A stretch of DNA of 12,000 nt from Cristatella mucedo (Eukaryota > Bryozoa > Phylactolaemata > Cristatellidae). The notes under the pieces were generated by a model that saw only the letters and a program-made list of their open reading frames with translations, was not told the origin of the DNA and did not search any database. How positions within the stretch are numbered: the stretch's first letter is position 1; every line of letters begins with the position of its first letter. The DNA is taken from NCBI GenBank assembly GCA_009760855.2, contig WPIO01000008.1:498001-510000 (forward strand), given 5' to 3'. This document shows positions 1-7,413 of the stretch, one piece after another. A program made the position numbers and the translations under genes.

Positions 1-154
1 ACACGCCCATTTACCGGCACAGCACCAATAAGTTTACGGCAGCACTTAATGAACGCCAGGGCACCATGCGAAGGGATGGTGACGTCACACGGGCACCGGG
101 ACCTCCGACCAGTCTATTCAGCATAGCCCGGGTGGTGGGCGACGTGCACATAAA

Positions 155-636
155 CTACAGCAAGTTCTTACGCTGACCCACAAGGTCCGCCACGGCTTGG
201 CTCTTCAGTACCTAGCTGAACTGCTGCACCAGTTTCAGCCTCTTCGAGCCCTCAGGTTCTGTGTGGACAATAAATTAGCTGCTCCATTCCTCCGCTTAAA
301 TAAAGACCGTTGGCAACAGAAGCTTTAGCTCTGCAGGTCCTAGACTGTGGAACTTGCTTCCACAATTCTTACGCAACGACAACTATTCTTCTACTGCCGA
401 CTATGGCCCATCCATTTCAGCGGTCCTGAGCTGCTACTTCCATGCTACTCACTACTTCAACTGCTCTCCTGACTCTGCTATGCTTCCCACTTTCTCTTTG
501 TCTCGTGAGACGAAGTCTGTTGGCTATCGAATGTGTACCGAAAGCTGCTTAGGCTGTGAGTGCACTATACAAAACTCTCCTGCGAGTTTTTATGGCTTGG
601 TAGAGTTAGACGGAGATACATGACATATTACATTAC
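155..636 (+). mobile_element. Degenerate LINE 3' end (CR1/L2-like), fragment A
   Basis: This is the decayed C-terminal end of a non-LTR retrotransposon reverse-transcriptase ORF plus its 3' UTR. Reading from 167, the frame gives LTHKVRHGLALQYLAELL, and after a shift near 300-310 it gives VGNRSFSSAGPRLWNLLPQ. Both match the block that follows the reverse transcriptase in CR1/L2/jockey-type LINEs (typically HGLAPxYL, then GxRxFSxAxPRLWNSLP). The frame is broken by about one extra base in the A-rich stretch near 300, so it is dead. The 3' part (510-636) carries the usual GTGCACTATA-like run and fades into an ATTACATTACAT-type tail. The 5' end is truncated. It probably lies in an intron or 3' flank of the minus-strand gene at 1068-2259. 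The family is inferred by eye, and clade assignment is uncertain. Confidence 0.7.
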
Positions 637-832
637 ATCAGAGTCACCCGAGGGGGGAGAGGTGGCTGGGACTCGCGCCAGACATGAAGCATCAACCGAA
701 CCAGCCTCGATGCCGAAGAAGGCAGAGCAACAGTAAGTTCTACAGTTGAACGCTCTTGAGAACCGGAGGGAGAGAGGGAGGGGCAGGAAACTGTCCAGGG
801 CGGCCAGCCACGAGCTCGACGATCAACTTTCA
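637..832. other. Non-coding stretch, no recognised feature
   Basis: I see no gene here. An open minus-strand frame (633-833) has Ser/Arg-biased composition and no recognisable motif, and I treat it as chance. By position it would lie inside an intron of, or downstream of, the minus-strand gene whose exons are at 1068-2259. Confidence 0.4.
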
Positions 833-860
833 ATCAAGTGCATTATTATTATTTTTATTA
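833..860 (+). mobile_element. Tail-only LINE insertion remnant
   Basis: About 21 bases (ATCAAGTGC followed by ATT repeats) are identical to the extreme 3' end of the LINE copy at 3785-4575, read on its own strand, and nearly identical to the end of the copy at 7925-8378. Nothing further upstream matches, so this would be an extremely 5'-truncated insertion. The 9-mer CCACGAGCT occurs at 808-816 and again at 865-873, flanking the element. That could be a target-site duplication, although its left copy is separated from the tail by about 16 unrelated bases. Confidence 0.45.
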
Positions 861-1067
861 TCGACCACGAGCTGCACAGGGCAACGATAACGAACGAGGC
901 ATCCGAGACTTCATGAGCAAGACATCCTCGGATGTCCGAGTGTTGTCAAACTGCACCTTCACAACGCTAGCGCTAGGATGAATTGCAGCAGCGCCATCTG
1001 GAGGCCAGTCGTAACCCTACCTCCTTTCCTCCCAGAGGGCAGAAGGAAGGGGCAGCACCCCACTCAC

Positions 1068-1302
1068 CGGCGGTGCCAGACCAGGAGGCAATGAAGCCGT
1101 AGGCAGAAAACCGCCACCGCCGCCTACGCCGGCAGGCGGCGGCAGCGCTCGGCCTCTGAAAGGCGGAGCGCCGCCGAGGAATGGCGGCACCGGCGCCCTC
1201 GGTCCTGGTGGCGGCAGCCGAGCGAAGCCTCGCGGCGGCATGCCTCCGAGGAATGGCGGAGGAGCGCCCCTGCAACGGTGCCGACGCGTACGATTCGGAC
1301 GT
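1068..1302 (-). CDS. Candidate exon 2: Pro/Gly-rich segment of a nuclear-factor-like gene
   Basis: On the minus strand this is an open frame rich in Pro, Gly and Arg, with pieces such as GAPPPFLGGMPPRG, RLPPPGPRAPVPPFLGG and GRALPPPAGVGGGGG. It ends at a strong donor (CCG|GTGAGT, intron beginning at 1067). Two acceptors open it: TTGCAG before 1302 and TTGCAG before 1269, 33 bases apart and in frame. Both enter in the phase left by the exon ending at 1991. The motif PPFLGG occurs twice, from a 14-base repeat at 1174-1187 and 1246-1259. Such a segment after a Gln-rich stretch resembles the N-terminus of TCERG1/CA150-type transcription-splicing factors, but other proline-rich RNA-processing proteins (SF1- or PRPF40-like) fit too. 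No WW or FF domain is in the window. The exon structure is inferred and has no transcript support. Confidence 0.5.
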
Positions 1303-1990
1303 CTGCAACACCGACCGCGTGTCACAACAAGGCGACAAAAACCGACGGCATATTATACACGTGCACGCATACAATATTACATCGACATAGGATCTCGACA
1401 GCATACATTCGTACAGACTAGCTGAAATGGTAGTCGCGGCACTGCCGAGCACTCGGTCGCCGTCCAGCCGCTAACTATTCAACCTCGCCTTCGCTACTAC
1501 CACTGGCTATTGGCTCTTCCGGGACCCGTGCGACTCTCAGGACGCTAGCCGATACCGGACGGCGACACGAGCGGCCCGGCGCGCTCCGCCCGGCGCGCTC
1601 GGTTCCGGGCGAATTCCAGACGACACTAGAAGAGCACAATTACACGCGGCGGCGGCGGCGGCATTCACGCGTCAGCCGAGCTGCGCCTACCACTCGCCTA
1701 GCAATTCAGCTATCACAACCGCGAATGCGAGCACGCAACGGCGACCCTCCGTCACGCGCCAATAACGCGGCTGGCTAGCGACGCACATAAAGTGGCCGAG
1801 CGGACTCAGGCAGGCAGGCACGCCAAGAAGCAATACTCGACTCACCGAAAGCCCCCCCCCCCCACATGGTCGGTCTCCCGCGCGTCATTCTAGCTAGGCA
1901 GCGTGGGTGGTGATCGAAACTAACGTGTGATCGGCAAAGGTAACGAGAACGAACACAAGAAATTCACATCAAGTAAAAAACAAACATTAC
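1303..1990 (-). other. Putative intron 1 of the minus-strand gene
   Basis: This lies between donor AT|GTAATG (first intron base 1990) and the distal acceptor at 1303-1304. The part before the acceptor on the minus strand is T-rich (GGTTTTTGTCGCCTTGTTGTG). The middle (1560-1760) is very GC- and CpG-rich, with a short tandem repeat (CCCGGCGCGCTC at 1575-1586 and 1589-1600), a GCG/GGC run near 1647-1660 and a poly-C run near 1853-1863. The CpG richness next to the first coding exon suggests a CpG-rich promoter-proximal first intron. No coding sequence is evident. Confidence 0.4.
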
Positions 1991-2259
1991 ATGAATCTTG
2001 GTTGTTGAAGCGGCGAATGCTGCTGCTGCTGCTGCTGCGAAGACGCGGTCAGTTCAGACGCCGCCGCCGGGTTCGGGCCGCGGTAGCCTAAAGAAGCCTT
2101 GAGATCGGCATTTAATAGCGACGATGAGGCATTTGACTGGATCTGCTGGCCCTGGTCTGCAGTCTCATACAAGCGCCCGTCGTCCATCGCAGCCGCTTCG
2201 CGATCGCTATGTTTATAATCCGGCATACGCGGAGTTTCGACCTCCGCCATGTTGTCCAT
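1991..2259 (-). CDS. Candidate first coding exon: acidic, Gln-rich N-terminus (TCERG1-like?)
   Basis: This is a minus-strand exon of 89 codons plus two bases. ATG at 2259 lies in the context GAACATGG, and two more in-frame Met codons (residues 4 and 12) follow. The product starts MDNMAEVETPRMPDYKHSD, is hydrophilic, and ends with a six-Gln run (CAG repeat, 2020-2038) and HSPLQQPRF. At 1990 an AT|GTAATG donor interrupts what would otherwise be ATG then TAA two codons on. Removing the intron joins AT to a G from the 1269 acceptor, giving RFM followed by GAPPPF. There is no signal peptide or membrane segment. Poly-Q followed by a Pro/Gly-rich segment suggests a nuclear transcription or RNA-processing factor. 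Human TCERG1, as I remember it, also starts with a short acidic stretch, a QQ run, then RFRG and proline-rich sequence. The name is a hypothesis only. Confidence 0.55.
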
Positions 2260-2400
2260 GTTCGGCTGGCGGTGGACAAAAAAAAGGGGTCCGGTGCCGG
2301 CTCAATGCAAATTCCGGTAGAATTCATTGCGCACCTTTTTTAAATCTTTTAATAAATTTTGATGCATTACTCATTGATTTAACGTCTATTTTGTGAGAAC
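2260..2400 (-). promoter_or_regulatory. 5' flank of the minus-strand gene, with octamer and AT-rich core
   Basis: Upstream of the ATG at 2259, the minus strand has a T8 run just before the leader, then at 2305-2312 the palindrome-strand octamer ATGCAAAT (the classic POU-factor site), and around 2337-2362 an AT-rich stretch with TTTAAAAAAG that could act as a weak TATA element. A start site between about 2290 and 2320 would give a short leader. This is inferred from motifs only. A leader exon further upstream is equally possible. Confidence 0.3.
2305..2312 (+). promoter_or_regulatory. Octamer motif ATGCAAAT
   Basis: Exact match to the octamer bound by POU/Oct factors, 46 bases upstream of the candidate start codon at 2259. 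One exact 8-mer in 12 kb can occur by chance; position is the only supporting argument. Confidence 0.3.
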
Positions 2401-2945
2401 CGCATTTCTACGAGAGCCACGTTGACATCCACTTCCGGCTCAGCCTGCTTGTGTTGCGTCCAGGACTAACAGCTTCAGCGAAGGTTCGTTACCGCTGTGC
2501 TGCTTCCGTCCCGTCCGCTTAAAGTGTAGGCATAGAGCAGGAATCCTGTGGGTGCGAAAATTTTTCGATTTTTTCCGGTTGTATTTCACGTAGCTGCCGC
2601 GTAGAGTCGCGACGCCCACCTGCCGGTCTTCTGCCCTCCCTTGCTCGCCGGGCCTCCGATTCGTCGTTTCAGCGAGTGGCGACGCCGGCGCGAGGTTTAC
2701 CTGTATAGGTGGCAGCGTGGCTTGTTCGTTCCCAGAGCTCAAAAATGCATCGCAGCCCTCGGTCGCGGTGTACTGGCGCCCTAGATTCCGTGTATATGTC
2801 CTTCTCTCATATATCTCGCAGTGCAGACAAATAGTAGAGATCGCCTAGGTTCGCCGTTCCGAAGGCTTTCATCTGGATTGAGAGCGCGCGACGGCTAGAT
2901 GCCTGCCTACGTGCGGCGACTAGAACCGAAAGTGTTGGGGCTGAT
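2401..2945. other. Gene-free flank; open minus-strand frame of unknown meaning
   Basis: Nothing recognisable. On the minus strand a frame from about 2840 down to 2440 is open for roughly 130 codons and has mixed hydrophilic composition (for example GSYVKYNRKKSKNFRTHR). It lacks a convincing ATG or family motif. It could be a leader exon of the gene starting at 2259 or chance. Confidence 0.25.
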
Positions 2946-3018
2946 AGTGCAACTGAGATCTAAGATCAGTCAAAGATCTAAGACAGTGCAACTAAGATCA
3001 GATGCAACTAAGATAAAA
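2946..3018. repeat. Imperfect minisatellite, TGCAACTAAGATC-type unit
   Basis: About four diverged units of 16-22 bases are built on GTGCAACTAAGATC and (A)AGATCTAAGA(CA), for example at 2947-2967, 2986-2999 and 3003-3015. It lies between the minus-strand gene and the large CT microsatellite. No function is indicated. Confidence 0.6.
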
Positions 3019-3420
<402 letters not shown>

Positions 3421-3553
3421 CCACCATAAATGCAACCTAGCAGGTACTGTGTCGACCTGTCGGACACTGGCAAACATGGCAGCTAGCAGACTTGCCCAAG
3501 AAACTCGTTAGTTGGCTTTAGCCAGCCTTGGTTGATTTTTCTGCGGGTGCTTT

Positions 3554-3694
3554 TCACACATTGCCCAATTCTACACAACATTTCACGCGAGCCCGGTTCA
3601 CCAAATTGGCTTTTGGTTTTGCCTGCATATCTCCTAAAATGTCTGCGCACAATCTGGCATCCTGTTCCTCAGTGACCTTTAACTTGATGACCAT
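3554..3694 (-). CDS. Small unrecognised ORF or terminal exon
   Basis: A minus-strand frame of 46 codons runs from ATG at 3694 to TGA at 3554-3556. The frame stays open upstream to 3769, where TAG closes it. The product begins MVIKLKVTEEQDARLCADI, is hydrophilic with mixed charge, and looks more protein-like than the surrounding AT-rich chance frames. TGTAG|GC near 3717 could be an acceptor, making this the last exon of a spliced gene whose earlier part is lost or lies beyond the LINE insertion that ends just upstream at 3785. I recognise no family and saw no AATAAA soon after the stop. It may also be a fragment of a retroelement or chance. Confidence 0.3.
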   Translation of the reverse strand: MVIKLKVTEEQDARLCADILGDMQAKPKANLVNRARVKCCVELGNV

Positions 3695-3784
3695 AGCAGC
3701 TCCATAGTTAAGACTGCCTACATTCGGCGGTGCACCATTGCAAAATTTGGGCTTGCTTAAACAGATATGCTACTTCCAAATTGG

Positions 3785-4575
3785 TAATAATAATAATGCA
3801 CTTGATAAAGCGCCCTCAGAGAACTCAGTCTCGTTCTAGGTGCTTTACATTTGCTGCAAAGGGAAACACCATTGAATGGTGAGTAATATCATGCTTGATA
3901 AACAACATGAATAACATGGTTAGGGGTGACATGCACAGGGTCAGCATGCAAGTGTGGGTAGTGGCAGCATGCACAGTGTCAGCACGAATAAGCACATAAA
4001 GGACGAATCACAGAGACCCACTAAATGCTGTCCTAAATAGGTGCGTTTTAAAGTTCTTTTTAAATGTGTTCAAGTCAGGGGATGTTCTGACGTAAGTCGG
4101 GAGGAAGTTCCAGGCTTTGGGAGCATACGAACTAAATTAAATGCTCGATCTCCAAAGGATTTGAGGTTTGTACAAGGTATTGGTAAACTGTTGGATTCCG
4201 AAAAGCGGGTGGTACGATGCTTGGCCTGGTGGGGGAGTAGATCTGAGAGATAGGCTGGAGCCAAAGAATGAAGTGACCTAAAAGTGAGCAACAAAGCCTT
4301 GAAGTCGATTCGTTGCTTGACTGGTAGCCAGTGCAGGTCGGCGAGAAGTGGTGTGATGTGGCAACTACAATGCTCCCGACAGATGAGCCTAGCTGCGGAG
4401 TTTAGCACCACCTGTAATCGCCTGATTGCACATGCCAGTCGGCCAGCAAGCAGTGAGTTACAGAAGTCAAGACGGGATGTCACAAATGCATGGATCAACT
4501 TAGACATGGTATCCTTATCTAAACAAGCCCGAATGTTATCAATGTTATGTTGCTGAAAGTAGGCAGACTTGCTTG
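3785..4575 (-). mobile_element. 5'-truncated LINE (CR1/L2-like), copy 1, frameshifted
   Basis: On the minus strand this encodes the C-terminal part of a non-LTR retrotransposon ORF2. The blocks run in order: KLIHAFVTSRLDFCNSLLAG, then HITPLLADLHWLPVKQRIDF, then APAYLSDLL, then KSFGDRAF, typical of the region after the reverse-transcriptase palm in CR1/L2-like elements. A five-base TAAAT duplication (4133-4142 on the plus strand) shifts the frame; beyond it the other frame continues SSYAPKAWNFLPTYVRTSPD and ends at FRTAFSGSL and TGA. The 3' UTR ends in ATT repeats (3785-3796). The endonuclease and palm are missing. A related copy lies at 7925-8378. No function is expected. Confidence 0.8.
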
Positions 4576-4713
4576 TGGAGCTGATGGGGTCCATCCATTT
4601 GTATCTTGGCTTATGTAACTCGCTGCTCACAATTTTTCTGGCAAATGCATAAAGACACTTGCAGTTGGTGTTCAACTCTGCAACTAGGCTCTACCATCGA
4701 GAACGTCGCAGTT

Positions 4714-5041
4714 GCCACATTTTTACCTTTTTCTCACCGACCTGCACCGACTCCCCATGAAGCAGCATATCGACTTGAAAAAGTTCTATCGCTCGCGTTT
4801 AGGTTCTTTTCATGGTCTTGCTCTGGCCTACCTTTGAGAAGCACTTACTTCTCACACTTCCAGTCGTGCCGCCCTCTCTTCTGATCCAAGTCCTTTGGCT
4901 GTGCCTCAAGCAATCTCAAGTCTTTCGGAGACTGTACCTTCACTTCGAATGCTGCCAAGGCCCGGTACTCACACTCTGCACTGATGATGCGACATTCCTA
5001 GACTTGACATTTTAAAAGAAGCTAAAAGGCATCCACTCCTC
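4714..5041 (+). mobile_element. Decayed LINE fragment C, opposite to copy 1
   Basis: From 4733 the plus-strand frame reads LTDLHRLPMKQHIDLKKF, then SFHGLALAYL, a stop (TGA at 4835), then EALTSHTSSRAALSSDPSPL and VPQAISSLSETV. This is the same C-terminal LINE block as in copy 1 but from a different, older family. The end near 5041 (LDILKEAKRHPLL) matches the usual L-x-x-F-K-x-x-L-K-x-H-L-F segment. Stops and shifts break it. It sits about 140 bases beyond the 5' end of copy 1, on the opposite strand, so the two LINE remnants lie head to head. No 3' UTR or ATT tail is evident before the CT tract at 5175. Confidence 0.6.
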
Positions 5042-5173
5042 ACAGCATTCGTCCGTCCGTGCGAATTGTTCCTTGTATTCGCTTATTCGTGATGGAAATT
5101 GTGCACACTGTCACTCACCGATTGACACGCTTTTTTCCATTGTATGCTTCTGATGCCGAGAAAGACACTCTGT

Positions 5174-5174
<1 letters not shown>

Positions 5175-5213
<39 letters not shown>

Positions 5214-5222
5214 CTCTCTCTC
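5175..5222. repeat. (CT)n microsatellite
   Basis: About 48 bases of CT on the plus strand, with one CCCC interruption near 5210. Confidence 0.9.
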
Positions 5223-5989
5223 ATATGGGATGTGTGGATGGGTGGATGTTTTATTGTTAATTATTTTCTAAAACTGAGGATTCTTTGTTAGTTGTTTTGA
5301 TTGGTGGTTTGTTGTCTGAAAACTGAGGGGGCTACTCATTAAGGGAACGAGTTGTGTAGCTTCACACAGCCGTCTTCGTTCTTCGCCGGTCGGTCTTTGC
5401 ATTCGGTACCTCAGACTGCATTTGTATTATATTTGATTTTAGTTGCCTCCCCTATCCTTCTACCCTTGGTGTGGAGCCGTGGGAAGTTTCGAGTTCGTTC
5501 GATAAATATAGTTCCGGTAAAAAGAGGATGACATGCTGTCTTGCGGTTCCCAGCCGACGAGATATTCATCTCAGCCACGTGGGAATCATTGTAGGCAGGT
5601 AGCAGTGATGATCAAGAGGTCATAAGTACCGTGCACTGCTTTTTGCTAGATGTCATTTCTTGCGCTTGCACCCAGTGGCTGGAAGGGTGCTTCCTAAATG
5701 TCACGTACAGGTCTTAGGCAGCCACCTGCACTTGGGTGCACCTGACTAACGTAGTCGGCTGTCGAAGTGCTTAATTGCACTATTGTGTCATACTCAAGAC
5801 TGAACACGCACACTCAGTCGAGAAATAAATCCTCGCAGTATGGCCGCAGCTGCTGTGGCTACTGCTCCGTTGTGGTAATAATAATAAGAGGATATTTAAC
5901 GATGCCAGGCACGACTTGAGCTGCACGCATCACGTGCTGAAGTACCTATCGACCGCCCGAAAACAAATATGCTGTTGGTGTGTATGCTT
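5223..5989. other. Intergenic stretch, no gene recognised
   Basis: No convincing frame. Minor items are an AATAAA at 5824-5829 on the plus strand with no gene to serve, an (AAT)n run near 5876-5887, and a CACCTG/GGTGCAC-rich patch at 5720-5745. Confidence 0.4.
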
Positions 5990-6232
5990 CTAGCGAGACG
6001 CCACCCAGTCGTGATTCTTTGCGCTCTCCCATCTCTGCCGAACGAGTCGCCGGAGCCAGAATTTCGCTGAAAGGGTCGACTCTTGTTCTAGGCCGAACCT
6101 CTTTCGATATCGTTCCATCGTAAATGTTTTACAGGGCTCAAATGCAGCTGCTGCTGCTGCTGACTGGCTGGGCCAGTGCATCCACGCTGCACCGGCTGAT
6201 TCGTTCACATCAAGAAAGCAGCGCTTTACCAA
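5990..6232 (-). CDS. Unrecognised small ORF, low support
   Basis: A minus-strand frame of 80 codons ends in TAG at 5990-5992. Its upstream-most start would be a TTG at 6232. The first ATG with a good context is internal (ACGATGG), giving a 42-residue product that begins MERYRKRFGLEQEST and is basic, with LRRLVRQRW. Upstream of it are six Ala codons from a GCA repeat (6146-6162). There is no membrane segment and no family match that I know. It could be a short exon or chance; CCAG|GTTGGT at its upstream edge looks like a donor rather than an acceptor, which argues against a simple exon. Confidence 0.2.
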   Translation of the reverse strand: MVKRCFLDVNESAGAAWMHWPSQSAAAAAAFEPCKTFTMERYRKRFGLEQESTLSAKFWLRRLVRQRWESAKNHDWVASR

Positions 6233-6746
6233 CCTGGCAGTGGGCTCACTTAGGCTCGTTATCTAGCTGCAAAATATAGCGATCCTTAGGTAAGGCGAGT
6301 GTTTTCGCTTTGCAGTCCAAAATATACTGGACCGCCTAAAGGCGTGAGTGAATGTGCCGTTCCGTAACACCTTCGATCTGATGGTGAGTTCCAGCATAGC
6401 AAAGCAGTCGCAGCAGTGTTTCTTTCCCGCCAGGCATTTCGTGGGTGCTCTTAGCCGATCGGGAAGTATCAGTACTAATGGCACTCACGTAAACGTCCGC
6501 CCTGTACCACATAGTAGTGTGCAGAAATATACGATGCAGGTACAAGCTTTACAGGTGTTGCGCATCGGTTGCGGTTTCCACTGCTGCCTGCCTGGTGCGT
6601 CCTGTGTACGTGCTGCCGTCGTGCGCTGGCTGCTGCCGATCGTGAGCGCAGCATGCGGTGCCAGGTGCCTGATGCATCCTGTGAGCGCACGGCATCGCTG
6701 CTGCCACCGCCGCTAACGACTCAGCCTTGTCAGGTTTGTGATTTTT
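6233..6746 (+). promoter_or_regulatory. Probable OST4 promoter and 5' UTR region
   Basis: By position this stretch holds the promoter and any leader exon of OST4. Possible leader-exon donors are GCCAG|GTGCCT (near 6664) and GTCAG|GTTTGT (near 6732); the latter would leave an intron of only about 26 bases, so the former (about 95 bases) is more credible. The 6590-6720 part is GC-rich. No TATA box is evident. Long open frames here on both strands look like chance. Confidence 0.3.
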
Positions 6747-6758
6747 TGGTGCTTGCAG
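6747..6758 (+). promoter_or_regulatory. Splice acceptor directly before the OST4 start
   Basis: The T-rich sequence TTTTTTGGTGCTTGCAG ends at 6758, and the OST4 ATG follows with no spacer. This implies that the 5' UTR is on a separate exon. Confidence 0.5.
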
Positions 6759-6869
6759 ATGATAACGGACGTGCAGCTAGCAGTCTTTGCCAATGCCCTC
6801 GGAGTCACCTTATTCATCCTTGTCGTTCTCTATCACTACATCGCTGCGAATAACCCGAAGAATAAATAG
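6759..6869 (+). CDS. OST4: Oligosaccharyltransferase subunit OST4 (36 residues)
   Basis: OST4 is a very small type III membrane protein of the ER oligosaccharyltransferase complex, which transfers the lipid-linked glycan to Asn of nascent proteins; it steadies the catalytic STT3 subunit and links it to other subunits. The frame from ATG at 6759 to TAG at 6867-6869 reads [15 protein letters not shown], then a single membrane helix [13 protein letters not shown] (about residues 16-28), then a polar tail AANNPKNK. The family hallmarks are all present: the MITDVQLA start, the FAN..GV turn, the FxLVVLYHY helix end and NNPK. Length agrees with known OST4 (36-40 residues). It is intact, and the whole coding region lies in one exon. 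It sits between two inverted LINE tails, and its 3' end faces the minus-strand ORF at 7133-7387. Its extreme shortness explains why ORF scans miss it. Confidence 0.95.
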   Translation: MITDVQLAVFANALGVTLFILVVLYHYIAANNPKNK

Positions 6870-7125
6870 GTCGTCGTAGCAAGATGGCCACAGCCAGTGA
6901 GTGCCTTTCTCTTTGCGATAGCCTGGCGTGTGCGCGTTCCTCTGCCCTGCGGCGATCCCATTTGTCTGTTCCATTTTGTGACCGGCAATCCCATCGACTT
7001 TTGTAGAGGCTCCAGGGCTGCTGCATTGGAAAGAAATGCTTTACCTCATTTCGACGACCCTGTGACCCGAAGACTTTGAGGAATCCGCTGCACGACAGCT
7101 TGATCACTCTTTATTAGAATATAAG
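6870..7125 (+). other. OST4 3' UTR region with weak poly(A) signal
   Basis: AATAAA at 6861-6866 overlaps the stop codon and is too early to be the main signal. A variant AATATA lies at 7118-7123, followed by a GT-rich patch (7148-7170) as expected downstream of a cleavage site, so the transcript may run to about 7140. CCA|GTGAGT near 6896-6902 resembles a donor, so a 3'-UTR intron is possible. A 40-codon frame from ATG at 6883 has no recognisable content. Confidence 0.35.
7110..7115 (-). terminator. Poly(A) signal AATAAA, minus strand
   Basis: TTTATT on the plus strand reads AATAAA on the minus strand, 17 bases past the stop of the minus-strand ORF ending at 7133. It is a canonical signal at a plausible place and the main reason to take that ORF seriously. 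Confidence 0.5.
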
Positions 7126-7132
7126 TTTATAT

Positions 7133-7387
7133 TTACTTACACGACGACTTTTTGGTGTCTCGAGCGTTTGTTGCTGGGCAATTGGTGTCTTGGTTTTTCA
7201 GCGATCTTTGTAGTGCCGCACTGCGTGCTGGGCGACGTGTCCCGCTAGCTCCTGGCAGTAGCTGAGGCCTTGCAAAGGTCTCGGTTGCTGTAGCCATTGC
7301 GGGAAGTACTTCCCAGGGGGTCTCTTTGCCGCATGCGTGCCTTGCAGCTCTCAAAGCTTGCTCGATCATCCGGAAGGCACGTCTCAT
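7133..7387 (-). CDS. Unrecognised 84-residue basic protein or last exon
   Basis: A minus-strand ORF runs from ATG at 7387 to TAA at 7133-7135. The frame is closed by TAG shortly before the ATG, so the ATG is the natural start unless a splice joins here. The product begins MRRAFRMIEQALRAARHACG and ends with a Lys/Ser-rich tail (DTKKSSCK). It is basic, with an N-terminal amphipathic Arg/Ala-rich stretch that could act as a mitochondrial targeting sequence, though that is a guess. No family is recognised. A canonical AATAAA follows the stop, and a 12-base CRE-type palindrome lies 15 bases upstream of the ATG. A different frame (7481-7245) overlaps it and is also open, so the reading frame is not settled. 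Confidence 0.35.
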   Translation of the reverse strand: MRRAFRMIEQALRAARHACGKETPWEVLPAMATATETFARPQLLPGASGTRRPARSAALQRSLKNQDTNCPATNARDTKKSSCK

Positions 7388-7401
7388 TATTAGCTAGCAG
7401 T

Positions 7402-7413
7402 GGTGACGTCACC
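7402..7413. promoter_or_regulatory. CRE-type palindrome GGTGACGTCACC
   Basis: A perfect 12-base palindrome containing TGACGTCA, the full CREB/ATF site. It lies just upstream of the minus-strand ORF starting at 7387 and about 530 bases past OST4. A second full site, GTGACGTCAC, occurs at 79-88. Confidence 0.45.

Noticed and set aside
1785-1830. tRNA- or SINE-like box A (TGGCCGAGCGG at 1793-1803) and a TATA-like CATAAAG
   Set aside because: No box B (GGTTCGA) follows and no cloverleaf can be drawn; the box A match alone can occur by chance in GC-rich DNA.
4041-4556. Plus-strand ORFs at 4041-4253 and 4284-4556
   Set aside because: They are antisense shadows of the minus-strand LINE copy 1.
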